NCBI RefSeq assembly: GCF_000485595.1
Contig: NW_014577315.1
Coordinates: 419,458-439,477 of the forward strand
Direction: 5' to 3'
From: Priapulus caudatus
Taxonomy: Eukaryota; Priapulida; Priapulimorpha; Priapulimorphida; Priapulidae
DNA length: 20,020 nucleotides
Part shown: piece after piece, positions 8,258 to 17,662 of the stretch
Layout: every line of letters begins with the position of its first letter
How positions within the stretch are numbered: the first letter of the stretch is position 1
Position numbers and translations under genes: made by a program
The notes under the pieces: model-generated
Told to the model about the DNA's origin: nothing
The model's input: only the letters and a program-made list of their open reading frames with translations
The model's database searches: none

Positions 8258-9421
8258 ACGATTGTTTACGTCACGTAGGGCATGTTCATACTAATATGTA
8301 AGGGGTGGACACCGCTGGGCTGAGAGACTCAGAGAGTGACAGCAATACTCTTTCCTGAAATTGAGGAAAAAGCTGCAATCGGGAATGACACACAAAGAGT
8401 GTGCTGGCATGCGAAAATAAACGTTGTGTGAATTCATTATATATTATATATTTCATATATATTATTACAGTTTCCCATGTATATATCGTAATGTGACCCA
8501 AAACCCACTGAACCCAAAATGGACCTTAACGGCACATAGATTGTAAGTAAATTTTGGACAAGTAAAATAAAAATTCAGACTAGTAAAAATTGCTTCTTGT
8601 TGCCCGACAGGACAACCAGATCTGAAAATAAACGTTGAGGCCTGCTACCATTTTCAGAATGTAAAAATGAAAGTGCATTTCTCTGAAATCAAAACTGCAA
8701 GTTGTTCCATGACGTATTCGTTTGCTGCGCAATACTCACGCGTCGTACTGATTGGTGACGTCTATACGCTTGCCACCAATGTTAAATTGCCGATGTCACG
8801 AATTTTCTATGGTGTGTGTTTGTAAAAATTTTGTTGCAATTTAAAAAAATGAAAAGTAAGTACTATCGGCACTAAATGTATCCTCAAATTCTTACCTGAT
8901 AAGATTGTTTTTCAGCTAGTTAAAAATCCAAAAAATATAGGCGATTTGATGTATTGGTCAAGACATTAAATGCTTGCTATGGGCTATGTATGAGTCACGA
9001 GTGTTTGTTCACATCGAACGGAATAGCAAAATAGGAAGTATAATGCAGCAATTTAATCAGAAAAATTGAACAGAATCACTTACTTATAATTTTTTTACTT
9101 TTACTATTTTTGGTGACATAGTCAATTTTTAAAAGCATTGTGACTGAAAGCGACCAGACGATTCTGATGCTTCCTGCGCAAGTTCATTGAACAAACGTCA
9201 CTGTAACAGTTTTGATGTTTGTAATTTTTCAATTTAAATCGGAAGAACTGAAATGACAATGTCGTTCTTTCAAAGAATTGGCAAGGGAAATCAGAGAATT
9301 GATTCAAAAATCCTTCAAAAAATCCACGAACACAAAATGAAATGAACCCTTCTCATCGAAAGAAATGCTGATGATCTTAAAATGCAACTACCAGTTACCA
9401 ATTAGCAAGTAAGAAAGTTGG

Positions 9422-9445
9422 GCACTTGCAATTTTTTGCAAGTGC
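9422..9445. repeat. Perfect hairpin with 10-bp stem
   Basis: GCACTTGCAA, loop TTTT, TTGCAAGTGC. It lies about 80 bp upstream of a candidate splice acceptor for the zinc-finger gene. It may be chance or a repeat remnant. Confidence 0.7.
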
Positions 9446-9524
9446 AAAAAAATAATTAAACTTGATCCCTGATTATTGATATATATTCAGTAATATGGTG
9501 TTGATATAGAAACGTTTTTGTTGC

Positions 9525-9526
9525 AG
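9525..9526 (+). promoter_or_regulatory. Candidate splice acceptor before the zinc-finger exon
   Basis: CGTTTTTGTTGCAG ends here and has a pyrimidine-rich run before the AG. The sequence after it carries stops in the zinc-finger frame (TAA at 9574-9576), so this acceptor would start an exon whose first part is 5' UTR. Confidence 0.4.
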
Positions 9527-9594
9527 CTTTCGTTGAGTCGAGCGTCAACTAATGCCAATGAGAAATGGGTTTCTAAAGAGTAAAGACGTAGAAC

Positions 9595-11286
9595 ATGTCT
9601 GGTTCAGCCTTCTCCGAACAAGGCCGCATAAAGGAGCACACAAGAACAGCCACTACTCCCACTGGCTCTATGGCTGGAAAGAAATCATGGAAATGTAACG
9701 TCTGTGATATAGGTTTTCATCAGAAATCTCAGTTAAAGGGACACATGAAAAGTCACACAGGAGAGAAGCCATATACATGTAAACCGTGTGAAAAAACGTT
9801 TTATTCATTTGGCCATTTGGAAAAACACATGGAAACTCACACAGGCGATAAACCATATGAATGTGATATTTGTGATGCTGCCTTTTCTTTCGAGAATAGC
9901 TTAAAGCAACACATCAAAACTCATACAGGAGAAAAACCATATAAATGTGAACTATGTGAAGCAGCTTTCCGTGATAGTGGTGATATGAGGAAACACATGA
10001 GAATTCACACAGGAGAAAAACCATTCAAATGTAACATGTGCGAAAAAGCCTTTACTGTATCTGGCCATCTGAGAGCACACAAAAGAACTCACACGGGAGA
10101 AAAACCTTATGAATGTTACATATGTGGAGTATCCTTCACACAGCAGACTACTGTTATGATACATATGAAAACTCACACAGGTGAGAAACCATATAAGTGT
10201 AGTATGTGTGATGCTACCTTCGCTGTTAAAAAGTGTGTAATTATACATGAGAGGACTCATACAGGGGAGAGACCGCATAAATGTGACATGTGTGAAGCAA
10301 GCTTCGCTCAGAAATGTGATTTGACAAGTCACGTGCGAACTCATACTGGAGAGAAACCTTATAAGTGTGATGTGTGTATGAAAGCTTTCTCTCTAAAGCA
10401 CAGTTTGGTGACCCACATGAGAAGGCACACGGGCGAGAAACCATATAAGTGCGATTTGTGCGACGCGACTTTCATTACATCAGAAGCAGCCAAGTTACAT
10501 CTCAGAACACATACAGGAGAAAAACCATATAAATGTGAACTGTGTGATTATGCATTCGCTGCGAGGAGTAACTTAACGACACACATGAGAACTCATACAA
10601 AAGAGAAGCCATATGAGTGTACGATGTGTACGAAGGCTTTTATCAAATCAACTCAGTTGACATTACACATGCGAACTCACACTGGAGAAAAACCCTATAA
10701 ATGTGATGTGTGTGAATCTGCTTTTTCTCAGGTAGGCAACCTGAAGAGACACAAGACAACTCACACAGGAGAGAAACTATTTAAATGCAATGTATGTAAT
10801 GCGACTGTTGCTGAGAAAGGAACTTTGAAAAAACACATGCGAATTCACACAGGAGAGAAACCGTACAAATGCAATTCCTGTGATGCAGCTTTTACTCATT
10901 CAGGTAACCGGAAAATACACATGAGAACCCATACAAGAGAGAAACCATTTAGATGCGATCTATGTAATGACACTTTTGCCTACCGACGTGCCTTAAAGTC
11001 TCATATGCAAACCCACACAGGCGAGAAACCGTATAAATGCGATCATTGCGAAGCTGCCTATTCGATGCCAGATAGTTTAAGAAGGCACCTCGGAAGTCAC
11101 ACAGGCGAGAAACCATATAAATGTGATGTGTGCCAAACACGTTTTGTTGTTCAAAACGGTTTGGCACAACACATGAAAATTCACACCGGCGAAAAATCTT
11201 ACAAATGTAAGCTCTGTGACGCTGCTTACTCCAGAAATGACCGTTTGAAAAAACACGTGAAAACTCACGCAGGACAGAAACCATAA
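9595..11286 (+). CDS. Poly-C2H2 zinc-finger protein, 19 tandem fingers
   Basis: The 563-residue protein is 31 N-terminal residues followed by 19 complete 28-residue C2H2 fingers (residues 32-563) and then the stop. Every finger keeps both Cys and both His. Twelve of 18 linkers are exactly TGEKP; the rest are near variants (TGDKP, TGERP, TKEKP, TGEKL, TREKP, TGEKS). Such arrays normally bind DNA in the nucleus, and the first fingers here have contacts QSQG, SGHK and FNSQ at helix positions -1, 2, 3 and 6. The contacts differ from finger to finger. Finger 14 has Val for the core Phe, and finger 15 has Arg at the Leu position. No KRAB, BTB, ZAD or SET domain is seen. The N-terminus, AFSEQGRIKEHTRTATTPTG, resembles the second half of a decayed finger. 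The Met is the first available, because a short in-frame ATG at 9565 ends at TAA 9574-9576. The family is clear; the ortholog and target are unknown. Confidence 0.93.
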   Translation: MSGSAFSEQGRIKEHTRTATTPTGSMAGKKSWKCNVCDIGFHQKSQLKGHMKSHTGEKPYTCKPCEKTFYSFGHLEKHMETHTGDKPYECDICDAAFSFENSLKQHIKTHTGEKPYKCELCEAAFRDSGDMRKHMRIHTGEKPFKCNMCEKAFTVSGHLRAHKRTHTGEKPYECYICGVSFTQQTTVMIHMKTHTGEKPYKCSMCDATFAVKKCVIIHERTHTGERPHKCDMCEASFAQKCDLTSHVRTHTGEKPYKCDVCMKAFSLKHSLVTHMRRHTGEKPYKCDLCDATFITSEAAKLHLRTHTGEKPYKCELCDYAFAARSNLTTHMRTHTKEKPYECTMCTKAFIKSTQLTLHMRTHTGEKPYKCDVCESAFSQVGNLKRHKTTHTGEKLFKCNVCNATVAEKGTLKKHMRIHTGEKPYKCNSCDAAFTHSGNRKIHMRTHTREKPFRCDLCNDTFAYRRALKSHMQTHTGEKPYKCDHCEAAYSMPDSLRRHLGSHTGEKPYKCDVCQTRFVVQNGLAQHMKIHTGEKSYKCKLCDAAYSRNDRLKKHVKTHAGQKP

Positions 11287-12324
11287 AATCTAATCGTGGG
11301 TATAAGAGCTTTCCGAGAGCAGTGTCATTCAAAGTCGCATCAAAACACAGTAGAGGAAGATGATGTGTGAAAAATTGCAATTGCTGGTCAACGTATCTGC
11401 CCTTTCTATCACCGATGAAGTATGGAAACTTGTCAACCATAATTAACTTTCTTCAGAAAACTTGTACGGGTAAACAAGTAGTCGGATGTATCTTGTGAGG
11501 TAAAGACCATAGAGGTCTTGATTGTCAGTTCATGGAATTACGACACGACAATTGTGTGACAGTTTGGAAAGAAAAGCATGTATGTGTTTATCTTTATTAT
11601 AATTATAATAATATAAGGGCAGTATTCTCTAGTAACCAAGTCAAAATATGAACATGGGGAAAGCGTGGTTGACAAATTTACAATGGCTAGAGAGACTTCG
11701 CAACAAATGTTTAGATTAACTTTACATTCACAACTCATATTAAAATGAAGGCATAGTTTTATTGTTGTATAAATTTTATTATAGCATGCCGTGCATGTGT
11801 TACTACTTGTAGCTGAGCATGTAATGTAACAGAGGATTCTATTTTTTATGTGACGAAGGAAGAAAGTTTAGTTTTAGCTCAAGAGTACTAGGGTGGATAT
11901 GGTTGCAAGGTTTTTTGCAACTATTTTGCACATATTTGAATTTATTTTTATATACTTTCATTTAAATTGTTCTGCAAATCAGTTGAGCAAATCCATGCAA
12001 GTACGGTCACATCGTTTGTGTTTTTTCAATAGTAACTAATGGTCATATTCACTGTGGTAAGCGTTCTGGAAATATGGTTTGACTGGATTTTCTCTCCAAT
12101 TTGAACCAGAACTTGACCATTTTCTAGTTTGAGTTTAGTTAGAATTTCAATGCAACATCACAGCAATCTTTGCTTGTTATCTGATAATCGTTTTACATCA
12201 TTGTGCAAAAAACGGTCATAATTGTTGTCATTGATATAGTCACTAATGGTCTAGTTCATTGTTAGTTTCACTGTTGTTATTATTGTCATAGCAACCAAGT
12301 TCCTACTACGTTTGGGAGCAAGCA
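11287..12324. other. 3' flank of the zinc-finger gene, non-coding
   Basis: The region is AT-rich with no recognised coding exon. The first ~450 bp are probably 3' UTR, since an ATTAAA string occurs at 11739-11744. Nothing else stands out. Confidence 0.45.
11739..11744 (+). terminator. Candidate polyadenylation signal
   Basis: ATTAAA, the commonest variant of AATAAA, lies about 450 bp after the zinc-finger stop in the sense orientation, with a T-rich stretch (GTTTTATTGTTGTATAAATTTTATT) downstream. No closer signal was noticed. Confidence 0.3.
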
Positions 12325-12495
12325 CAGCCGTAGCTAGCGGGAATGGGTAGGGGGAGGGGCAAAGCAGTTCCATTAGAATTTCCCATGGTCTTGAGAGTGC
12401 CACTGGTATACTGCGCACTGTTAATTGCCAGAACTCAAACTGCATATTGCCTTGCACCCCCTGCCCAAGGGCAGAATGAGTTAGCCACGGCCCTG
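12325..12495. mobile_element. Degenerate short inverted-repeat element (hAT-MITE-like)
   Basis: The left end CAGCCGTAGCTAGCGGG and the right end (minus strand CAGGGCCGTGGCTAACTC) form an imperfect inverted pair. They resemble the CAGGGGCGTAGCTAG ends common on animal hAT MITEs. The interior has G-rich GGGTAGGGGGAGGGGC and C-rich CACCCCCTGCCC stretches. No 8-bp target duplication is found. The assignment is tentative. Confidence 0.45.
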
Positions 12496-13042
12496 GCACG
12501 TTTATAATCGCGAGTTGTTTTTAAAAATAGTTGGTATACAAAGCCCTACAGGGTGTCAGGGATTCTAATAATATACTTAGTATTTAGTTGTTTTGTAAAT
12601 GGCTAAATAGTAGCCATTTTAGTTGTGCAGCACCAATGAAAAAAAGAAGAAGAAAAACTAATAAAATAAATAAAATCACATAAAAGTACAATTCAGATAA
12701 TCTTCCTGCAACATTTTTTATTGCCGTATCTTGTAATTTTTGCCACACATTCATACGATTTATGAGAGCCACTAAATTCAGGGGTAGTACAGGAAAATCG
12801 CGCCACTGTGTGTAGCACGTCACCATTGCATGTTTAATGAATAACAAAGGAATAAAATCATATATACAACAATAGAGTTCAAGTAAATTACCTCAATGCA
12901 AAATAAAAGATGCTCTAAGGTCGCTTTTTATAAATAATGCATGTATATTTCAAAATTTATTTAATATTAGTACCTTAGTATCTACTATAGTAACAACACT
13001 ATCTACTATGACAACCCCGGGGTGGCACTCTCTACAAAATAG
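12496..13042. other. Non-coding region with nothing recognised
   Basis: AT-rich DNA between two repeats. The minus-strand frame at 12584-12847 (87 codons) has one hydrophobic run, YVILFILLVFLLLFFIGAA, produced by low-complexity T/A-rich sequence. No family is recognised and it is not called a gene. Confidence 0.4.
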
Positions 13043-13122
13043 GGTAGGTATGTGCCACTTAAGATGGAATTGGGGGTGGGGTCTCTGGTACTAACTCAGC
13101 ACATCAAGCCCGGCAGCCACTA

Positions 13123-13760
13123 TAGCCCGGCAGATATGTGAATGAATTGTGATTTTTATGATACAAGCATGAGCTTTGGCACACGGTTAGAGCATGCCAT
13201 AAGGAAGATTTTTGGCTATAGTGCCATCGCATATTTGTCCCATGGCAACAATGGCGACCATTTTCCAAGATGGCCGCCACTCAAATCCATTATTCTTCAT
13301 ATTCAGCTAATATTCAACATAGAAACATGATCTTGGTACGTAAACTAACATTATCGGGGTCAAGGAACACATTGCAATCAAAATCATTATTGGTCGAAGG
13401 CCGCTATCTTGAATTTCAAGATAGCCGGTATTCAAATCCATTATCATTTAATATTTCAGCTAATATTCAACATAGAAACATGATCTTTGTGTCTAAACCA
13501 ACATTATCGGGGTCAGGGAACACATTGCAATCAAAATCATTCTTGGTCGGTGGCCGCCATGTTGAATTTCGAAATGGCCGCCATTTAAATCCATTATCCA
13601 ATTCAATTTATTTCATTGCAATTCAATCACTTTATTTACACCTGACAATTACATTTTAAAGGTATCATATTGGTTCAACAAATTAATTAACAAAGCTAAT
13701 AAATTGTAAGAGTTGTGAAGAGTCACAAGAGCTTGTGACCACAGATAACCTGCTTAATAT
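13123..13760. repeat. Left long terminal inverted repeat of the 4.5-kb transposon
   Basis: Reading inward there is a ~130-bp unique end (with TTTTTATGATACAAGCATGA), two ~150-bp repeat units and then a unique AT-rich segment. That segment contains CAATTACATTTTAAAGGTAT and AATTAATTAACAAAGC, and the arm ends at a 20-bp palindrome-like block (13721-13740) and ATAACCTGCTTAA. Each of these blocks recurs in reverse in 16065-17662. Confidence 0.88.
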
Positions 13761-15638
13761 ACACTGCCAGTACTAGCACATCCGTGTCAACTGTGCGTAT
13801 TGACACCTTGGTATACCCTTCCTTCACAGCATTTGCTAGGTGCAGTAGGATGCGGGTATCAGCCTCCTCATGTGTGCATGGTGCAAGACCTGATATATCT
13901 CGGGGCTGAGTATAGAGGACGTCAGCATGATTGGTGCTGATTATTTGTTTGTCAGTGTCCGTCACACTAGATGCCAGGAAGGAGAACAGCTCAACCTTGT
14001 CGTTGATTGTCAGAAACTCCGGCCAGTTTCCAGGAATGGCACTGGATGGCTCAACGCGTCTACGAACTCCCTTCCTTCTCTTGCTGCGTTTTTCGGCCTT
14101 CAGACTTTCAGGGAGATATTCATCCCACACGACATCTACTCTGCTGACATGCTGCATGTAGGGTGAGAACACTTGCTGCGCGTAATCGGAAAATGTCTTA
14201 GCAGCACCATTTCGTAGCATGTTCACGAGAGCAGCCCCATCAAGGATGATGATGGTACTGTGGGGTTGGATGCATTCTCTTGTGAAGGAACCAGGTCCTC
14301 CAAACAGCCCACCAAGTCTGACTTGGTACCAGTTCTCAGCTTGCCCATTTGCGACAATGCTGGTGGACACGCCTGGATTTCATGCTCAAAAAACTCCCCC
14401 AGATTTCCATCACGTATCTGCCATGAAATGTACAGCCTAGAAAACAGGGATGAGAGCCGTTGTTGGGACCTGGACTTCACCCGGACTGGAGGCCGGCTGA
14501 ATAGAGGGAGGTTTTTCCTCTTGATAGGATCTTTGATGGGCTTCGTGTGGTTGACCAGGCGCTCGCTGATAAAGGTGTCATATTGGTCCTGTCCAATTTT
14601 CTCAATCTCGTTCGCAGTGTCGATGACTGCTGCATCTGCAAAGTCTCTGGTATCCAGTACGAGAAGATATCCATTGCAGATATATTATTTGCAAATGCCA
14701 TCTGTGCATGTTTGGTCTGCTCGTGGTGCCGGGGGTTAGTTAGTCTTCTTTCTCTTGTAGTCTTGTTAGTCTTCTTTCTCAGTGGATGCCCCCAAACTCT
14801 CCAATCACACGTGCCATCTTGGGACCACACACCGTGCAACGTCGCAGAGCTGCAGGGTTCTCTGTCAGGCCCACAGCACCACCGTCACCTTTCACAGAGG
14901 CATTGTTCTGCTCGTGGGCCTGGTCAATGGCAATAGCAGAGAAGCTGCGTGTCGTCTTTTTCACAGCAAGGTTTCTTTTCAGAAACTGGCGGTGGACATC
15001 AGGATGAGTATCTTTCAGCCTAATCATGTCACGCAAGTGGACTAGTATCCATCTGGCATAGTGGGTGTGTCCCAAGGCGAAGAACCAAGGCACGACCTTG
15101 GTCAAGGGATTCATATAGAGTAGGAAGTCGGCCTCCCTTATTGATCGCACGTAGATCATCACCTCTATCTCCAGCTGCAGGATGATGGACCAGAAGTGGA
15201 ACTGGAGACATGACACAGCTTTTTCAGTGCACCAATCTTCCAGGGACATCAGATCGTTTCCCTCGTCCAGGTCATTGCTGTACTCAGTGTAGGCCTTTTG
15301 TAGATAAATGCGCTGCTGGCTGTGACTTTATGAGTGCGTCGGGTGCGTGTCACATGGGGTGCTTTCATAAAGGAATCTGCTGTCCCAGGAGTAGCAACTC
15401 CAGCTTGTACAAGTGCTCCCTTCCAGCCGCTCCCCTCCAAGAAGTCGCCAAGTATCTTGAGTGCCACCATCTCGATGTGAAGCCCACCAAACATCGCAAT
15501 AAAGTGATCTTAGCCGTGAGTCGCTGGCCAGCTTTACTGGATTTGTTTTGCCACTGTATACAGAGGTTGATCCACAGTGATGATGGGTACCTGACCAAGA
15601 TTTAGAATCTCCACTGCCTGCTTCTCCACTGGATATGC
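13757..15638 (-). pseudogene. Broken transposase-like gene, central part, with XPG/FEN1-like nuclease motifs
   Basis: Pieces in three frames read in the right order on the minus strand: EKQAVEILNLGQVPIITVDQ, MFGGLHIEMVALKILGDFL, SLEDWCTEKA, THYARWILVHLRDM, FSAIAIDQAHEQNN, VKGDGGAVGLTENPAALRR, LLVLDTRDFADAAVID, DPIKRKNLPLFSRPPV and LFSRLYISWQIRDGN. IIILDGAALVNML, VDVVWDEYLPESLKAEKR, CTHEEADTRILLH and IRTVDTDVLVLAV follow. The family recurs in invertebrate genomes as uncharacterised transposon proteins. The last four blocks place acidic residues as in XPG/FEN1 (PIN-fold) nucleases. Breaks: TAA at 15534-15536 and 15510-15512, and frameshifts near 15305, 14790, 14680 (with lost residues) and 14245-14300. 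The frameshift near 14790 lies by a tandem GTTAGTCTTCTTTCTC duplication (14736-14780). The N-terminus is missing, and the C-terminus is cut off at the arm near 13757. It is not functional. Confidence 0.85.
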
Positions 15639-16080
15639 ACTGGATATTGATGAGCTGTGGGTCAGCTTTGGTGGTGATTCAAACATTCGCCACATTCCAA
15701 TCTATGCAATTGCCAACAGCCTAGGTGTGAAAGCGAAATCACTAATGTTTTTCCGTGCCCTGAGTGGGTGTGACACTGAATCCAGCTTCCTTGGCCATGG
15801 GAAGAAGTCGGCATGTCCAACTTGGTTAGCATATCTTCAAGTAACATATGAATTTCTGGTTCTCCTATCGCAACCACATGAAGTTGACTCGCAAACTCTA
15901 AATTTGATAGAAAGGTTCGTTGTCAACATGCATAGCAGGACCGGCGTCATGAGCAAGGTGGATGAGGCAAGAAAGCACCTGTTCAGTCAAGGGTCTCAGC
16001 CCATTGAAAACGTCCCACCAACCAAAGCTGAGCACTTTGATCCAACATGTAATCATCCAACATGTATTTTAAGCAGGTTA
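15628..16080 (+). pseudogene. Inverted C-terminal fragment of the same transposase-like protein
   Basis: The plus frame reads LDIDELWVSFGGDSNIRHIP, then FFRALSGCDTESSFLGHGKK, LIERFVVNMHSRTG, VDEARKHLFSQ and IENVPPTKAEHFDP. In relatives these blocks directly follow the VDTDVLVLAV nuclease motif of the minus-strand gene, so this is the missing C-terminus on the opposite strand. No stop interrupts it until 16143, where it has run into the right arm. At the junction (15628-15650) the string ACTGGATAT occurs twice in tandem, and the two coding fragments meet head to head with the N-terminal part lost. The frame has no initiation signal of its own. Confidence 0.85.
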
Positions 16081-16230
16081 TGTGTGGTCACAAGCTCTTG
16101 TGACCTTTCTCAACTCTTTCAATTTATTAGCTTTGTTAATTAATTTGTTGAACCAATATGATACCTTTAAAATGTAATTGTCATGTGTAAATAAAGTGAT
16201 TAAATTGCAATAAAATAAATTGAATTGGAT

Positions 16231-17520
16231 AATGGATTTGAATAGCGGCCATTTTGAAATTCAAGATGGCGGCCACCGACCGATAATGATATCGATTGCA
16301 ATGTGTTCATTGACCCCGATAATGTTGGTTTAGACACAAAGACCATGTTTCTATGTCGAATATTAGCTGAAATATTAAAGCCACACTATGCGCATCTACA
16401 CGCTAATTTCTCCAGTACTAGACTAGCAAATACTTCGTGTCATGCATAATCATACTACCTTATGACAAAATAAACTCTAGTTCCTCCCATTTCATTGCGC
16501 GTTGTCTTATAAAAGGCATTTGAAAATACCTCAATGTTGTTCAAATTCTCCGATGTTGTGACACTTACGCGTTGCTCTCCCAAGCAACCGTGCAGCGGTG
16601 CTGCGGTACAGCGGTACGGGTGTAGCAAATATAAAAACATGTGACGTCACCTAACCGATTCTTGGCGAAATTGTTTGGCAAACAATTTAGCATTGGCGCC
16701 AGATTACCAGATTTCGCCACCTTTTTTTTTGGGTTTTAAGCAAACGCGCAGTGAAATGGGAGGAACTAGAGTTTATTTTGCCATAAAGTAGTGTGATTAT
16801 GCATGACACGAAGTATTTGCTAGTCTAGTACTGGAGAAATTAGCGTTTGGATGCACATAGTGCAGCTTTAAAGAATAACGGATTTGAATGGCGGCCATTT
16901 TAAAATTCAAGATAGCGGCCACCGACAGATAATTATTTTGATTTGTAATGCGTTTATTGACCTCGATAATGTTGGTTTAGACACAATGACCATGTTTCTA
17001 TGTTGAATATTAGCTGAAATATAAAATGATGATGGATTTGAATGGCGGCCATTTTAAAATGCAAGATGGCGGCCACCGACCGATAATCAGTGATTGCAAT
17101 GTGTTCCTTGACCTCGATAATGTTGGTTTAGACACATAGACCATGTTTCTATGTTGAATATTAGCTGAAATAATAAATGATAATGGGTTTGAATGGCGGC
17201 CATTTAGAAATTCCAGATGGCGGCCACCGACCAATAATGATTTTGATTGCACTGGGTTCATTGACCCCGATAATGTTGGTTTAGACACAAAGATCATGTT
17301 TCTATGTTGAATATTAGCTGAAATATTAATTAAATGATAATGGATTTAAATTGCGGCCATCTTGAAATTCAAGATGGCGGCCTCCGATCGATAATAATTT
17401 TAATTGCAATGTGTTCATTGACCCCGATAATGTTAGTTTAGGCACCAAGATCATGTTTCTATGTTGAATATTAGCTGAAAATGAAGCTGGATTTGAATGG
17501 CGGCCATCTTGGAAAATGGC
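16231..17520. repeat. Tandem ~150-bp array with hairpin and YY1-like motifs
   Basis: Five full units and one partial make up the right arm; two related units lie in the left arm. Each unit begins with a near-palindrome (GGCGGCCAT..TTGAA / TTCAAGATGGCGGCC) able to form a ~14-bp hairpin. The half AAGATGGCGGCC matches the known YY1 consensus. Units differ at scattered positions; for example, the second has AAGATAGCGGCC. Confidence 0.85.
16379..16867. mobile_element. 489-bp fold-back MITE with TTAA target duplication, nested in the right arm
   Basis: The left arm starts AGCCACACTATGCGCATC and pairs with the right arm (reverse AGCTGCACTATGTGCATCC). The arms run about 130 bp each (16379-16510 and 16738-16867) and share ACGCTAATTTCTCCAGTACT and TTCGTGTCATGCATAATCA. 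TTAA flanks both sides (16375-16378 and 16868-16871). Removing the element and one TTAA restores ...GCTGAAATATTAAAGAATAACGG, the sequence expected between two tandem units. TTAA duplications are typical of piggyBac and Kolobok transposases; neither is encoded here. Confidence 0.92.
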
Positions 17521-17662
17521 CGCCATTGTTGCCATGGACAAAATATGCGATGGCCCTATAGCCAAAAATCTTCCTTAGGGCATGCTCTAACCGTGTGCAA
17601 AGCTCATGCTTGTATCATAAAAATCACAATTCCCTCAAATATTGCACATATCTGCCGGGCTA

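Larger units (their letters stand above)
7505..9526. other. AT-rich non-coding region upstream of the zinc-finger gene
   Basis: No coding exon is recognised. It holds microsatellites, a hAT-like end near 7898, a small hairpin at 8049-8072 (AACTCG and CGAGTT arms), two AAAATAAACGTTG strings (8414 and 8623) and a 10-bp-stem hairpin (9422-9445). AAAAGTAAGTAC near 8853-8864 could serve as a splice donor for an untranslated first exon of the zinc-finger gene, but nothing confirms it. Confidence 0.45.
13123..17662 (-). mobile_element. Rearranged 4.5-kb DNA transposon with long TIRs (tentatively Academ-like)
   Basis: The ends are inverted repeats starting TAGCCCGGCAGATATGTG (13123 onward, and reversed at 17645-17662). 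Each is flanked by CTA (13120-13122 and 17663-17665), a likely 3-bp target duplication. The arms are long: 13123-13760 pairs with 16065-17662, and both contain the same ~150-bp repeat units, two on the left and five on the right. Between the arms lies a broken transposase-like gene on the minus strand, with its C-terminal part inverted onto the plus strand. The nuclease motifs and a 3-bp duplication suit the Academ superfamily, whose transposase carries an XPG-type nuclease. That family name is inference. Confidence 0.75.
16065..17662. repeat. Right long terminal inverted repeat, with five ~150-bp tandem units and a nested MITE
   Basis: This is the reverse complement of 13123-13760, expanded. 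Units start near 16231, 16876, 17032, 17183 and 17339, with a partial one at 17489. Each carries GCGGCCATTTTGAAATTC then AAGATGGCGGCCACCGACCG, TTGACCCCGATAATGTTGG and ATGTTGAATATTAGCTGAAA. The first unit is followed by an inserted element (16379-16867). The inner border at 16086-16105 is the palindrome GGTCACAAGCTCTTGTGACC. Confidence 0.88.

Noticed and set aside
9668-11440. Minus-strand open frames under the zinc-finger gene
   Set aside because: They repeat every 84 bases as the antisense of the finger unit; the plus strand has 19 intact fingers.
12584-12847. 87-codon minus-strand frame with a hydrophobic run
   Set aside because: The hydrophobic part comes from an A/T-rich low-complexity stretch; no family, splice context or homologous partner is recognised.
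13927-15605. Plus-strand open frames of 70-160 codons inside the 4.5-kb element
   Set aside because: They are antisense shadows of the conserved minus-strand transposase fragments and show no family features.
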